64,000 nt of DNA from VYFG01 sp965203365. GTDB taxonomy: Bacteria; Pseudomonadota; Gammaproteobacteria; Arenicellales; Poriferihabitantaceae. Where the stretch lies: positions 2,852,001-2,916,000 of the forward strand of contig OZ241878.1 of the NCBI GenBank assembly GCA_965203365.1, given 5' to 3'. Below, piece by piece: positions 62,553-64,000 of the stretch. Positions within the stretch are counted from its first letter, which is position 1, and each line of letters starts with the position of its first letter. The position numbers and the translations under genes were made by a program. The notes beneath the pieces are model-generated. The model had not been told where the DNA came from. It saw nothing but the letters and a program-made list of their open reading frames with translations, and made no database searches.

Positions 62553-63680
62553 TCACGCAATCGCCTGCATGAACCGTTGCTTGATGGTTACGGCCTTCAT
62601 CGGAATCTCACCTCCCTGCTTGTCATTGCCCGCCTTGATGAGATAGTGGATGAACTGGACCCGGTCCCTGATCAGGGTGATGAAGGTGTCGGATTGATCC
62701 GTCATACCGGTGGAATCAAGACCCATGGAGCGTACCATGGCGGTCAGGTTCAGGCCCTGGGAGCTCAAGGTGGGCTGGTTGCCCGTGGACCCCCAACTGC
62801 CATTGTCCAGGCAGATAACGGAGAGGTTCTTGGGATGATAGGTGGCGATGTCGATCAACTGATTGGGGTTGAAGAAAAACGAGCCGTCCCCGTCAATGAC
62901 ATAGATGTGCCGGTCTGGTTTTTCCAAGGCCAGCGCAATGCCCACCTCCGTGGCGGATCCGAGGGCCCCGAGCATGTAGAAATTCTCCGCCCGGTCGCGG
63001 GTGTTGTAGACCTCCTTGGAAGGAAAACCAATTTGCGAGACCACCAGATCACGCTCCCCGATCGTACTCATGATTTCGACGATGGCTTCAATTCGTGTCT
63101 TGGTGGGAGCGCCCTGATAGGCGGCCGTTTCCACTGAAACGGCTTGGATGCGGGGTTCACCGAAGAGATGGAAGTCCGGGCTGTTGGTTTCCCAAAGTTC
63201 CGGGGACAGCAGGTACATCTTCACCTTGCGCTCGGCAAAGACGGCGGCCAGATCGTCGGCCAGATCCGACACATCACTGCGGTCTTTGCACACCCGGCAC
63301 TCCACTTCAATGGCGTTCAAGAGGCGCTCGATTCGGCTGCCCAAAATGAGCTGGGCTTCGATGGGCTCTTGGTGATAACCACGCCAGGAGACAAAGATCG
63401 GCAGAGCTTCCTGGTAGAGCTTCTGCATGGTGTAGAGCTCGGTAATGAGATTTCCAATCCCGGTACTCTGGATACACATGGCACTTCGGGCCCCCGCCAG
63501 ACTGCGACCGAAACACAGTCCAAGGCCCACGGACTCCTTGGTGATATGCCAGATTTCCACATCGTCGGGAGTTGCCTTCATCAGAGCATTCAGCTTGTTG
63601 CAGGGCAGATAACAGACCTTGTCGATGGCATTGGATGTGATGGACTGCCAGATCGACTGGGCGTTGGTGGTTTGCAGCAT
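62553..63680 (-). CDS. Sulfopyruvate/phosphonopyruvate decarboxylase-like enzyme (ComDE fused)
   Basis: 375 residues. The N-terminal half matches the alpha subunit (KVCYLPCNKLNALMKATPDD, CIQSTGIGNLITELYTMQKL, PIFVSWRGYHQEPIEAQ). The C-terminal half carries the ThDP motif from DGDGSFFFNPNQL to VICLDNGSWGSTGNQPTLSS, like the beta subunit. Sulfopyruvate decarboxylase makes sulfoacetaldehyde in coenzyme M or sulfolactate pathways; phosphonopyruvate decarboxylase is a close relative, so the sulfonate versus phosphonate role cannot be settled here. It is a single chain, where methanogens use two. Upstream 63681-63906 has no gene. Confidence 0.75.
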   Translation of the reverse strand: MLQTTNAQSIWQSITSNAIDKVCYLPCNKLNALMKATPDDVEIWHITKESVGLGLCFGRSLAGARSAMCIQSTGIGNLITELYTMQKLYQEALPIFVSWRGYHQEPIEAQLILGSRIERLLNAIEVECRVCKDRSDVSDLADDLAAVFAERKVKMYLLSPELWETNSPDFHLFGEPRIQAVSVETAAYQGAPTKTRIEAIVEIMSTIGERDLVVSQIGFPSKEVYNTRDRAENFYMLGALGSATEVGIALALEKPDRHIYVIDGDGSFFFNPNQLIDIATYHPKNLSVICLDNGSWGSTGNQPTLSSQGLNLTAMVRSMGLDSTGMTDQSDTFITLIRDRVQFIHYLIKAGNDKQGGEIPMKAVTIKQRFMQAIA

Positions 63681-63906
63681 GGATTTCGTGATTCGGCGGG
63701 ACGGAGTGCCGTATGATAACGCATCAGCCCCCTCCTGATCACCCGGATTGACCGCGGGAGGACAGGCATATCGGCTTGAGGGTCGCCGATCGCACCGGAA
63801 ACCCGGTGGTGGAACTCCTGCCCCGGACGATTGTTGGTGGTCTCACGACCTCGCGGTTTTGTCTGCATGCAGCGGATCAATTGCCCTATAATGTCGAGAT
63901 CATCCT

Positions 63907-64000
63907 ATGGGTGCAATCAACGGGCCGAGCATGATTGCTTCAGTCATCATTGATGTTATCGCCTCGACGTTATTGGGGTCGATGGTGTTCTTCGCTGCGG
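63907..64000 (+). CDS. Start of a possible membrane protein, cut by the window end
   Basis: The frame MGAINGPSMIASVIIDVIAS continues TLLGSMVFFAA to the window edge. The hydrophobic LLGSMVFFAA resembles the first helix of DUF4149/TMEM205-like proteins, but 31 residues are too few to name it. Confidence 0.3.
   Translation, partial: MGAINGPSMIASVIIDVIASTLLGSMVFFAA

Noticed and set aside
1..64000. Genome-wide amber recoding suggested by many in-frame TAG codons
   Set aside because: Core genes aspS, ruvA, ybgC and pal end naturally at TAG, so TAG works as a stop here.
1..64000. CRISPR arrays
   Set aside because: No regularly spaced direct repeats with unique spacers and no cas genes were seen.

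Overview
The window comes from a gammaproteobacterium. The evidence is a conserved core block (nitrilase-tldD-pmbA, aspS-yebC-ruvCAB-ybgC-tolQRAB-pal-cpoB and tRNA-Lys) in the order usual for that class. Base composition is moderately GC-rich. Decayed insertion sequences and broken phage-defence genes are abundant, and the right third carries osmolyte/sulfonate-type catabolic genes. Together these suggest a marine, possibly host-associated lineage; that last point is inference.

Layout. (1) 1-7.7 kb is a graveyard of accessory genes: an ISAs1 remnant, an IS21 remnant (istA tail and istB), a broken AbiE type IV toxin-antitoxin pair cut by a DDE insertion sequence (ISDol1-like), an intact Fic-domain gene, a broken zinc protease and a broken DUF4338 (DruA-like) gene. 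(2) 7.9-28.2 kb is the intact core: nitrilase, TldD/TldE protease, a LysR regulator, a YccA-like membrane protein with a strong terminator, an NDP-sugar pyrophosphorylase, FmdB, AspRS, YebC, RuvCAB, the Tol-Pal operon and tRNA-Lys(UUU). (3) 28.2-45.1 kb, immediately 3' of tRNA-Lys, is a defence/mobile island. It holds an internally deleted IS30, an intact IS1634-type transposase, a decayed methyltransferase/HNH pair, a MITE-like element, a decayed serine recombinase, an intact overlapping TcmP/DUF5131 pair, a trypsin-like protease beside an 883-codon methyltransferase-BsuBI/PstI nuclease fusion, and an IS30 nested inside a second ISDol1-like element. (4) 45.1-64 kb is a metabolic segment: DUF1989, a sugar-isomerase/alpha-beta-hydrolase fusion, a VOC protein, a threonine-dehydratase-like enzyme, an MFS exporter, a three-gene operon (TPP decarboxylase, BtuF-like protein, DddP-like M24 protein), an aminotransferase, a PqiA-like protein and a fused sulfopyruvate-decarboxylase-like enzyme. 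A three-gene TIGR04255/HTH/'SQTCD' cassette and an intact IS30 interrupt it.

How the genes work together. Tol-Pal links envelope constriction to division. RuvABC processes Holliday junctions. TldD/TldE form one peptidase. The best candidates for undescribed systems are the TIGR04255/HTH/SQTCD cassette, the TcmP/DUF5131 pair, and the methyltransferase-nuclease fusion with its protease neighbour. Accessory genes show recurrent in-frame stops (mostly TAG) and frameshifts, several at G runs, so decay and assembly error both have to be considered when reading them.
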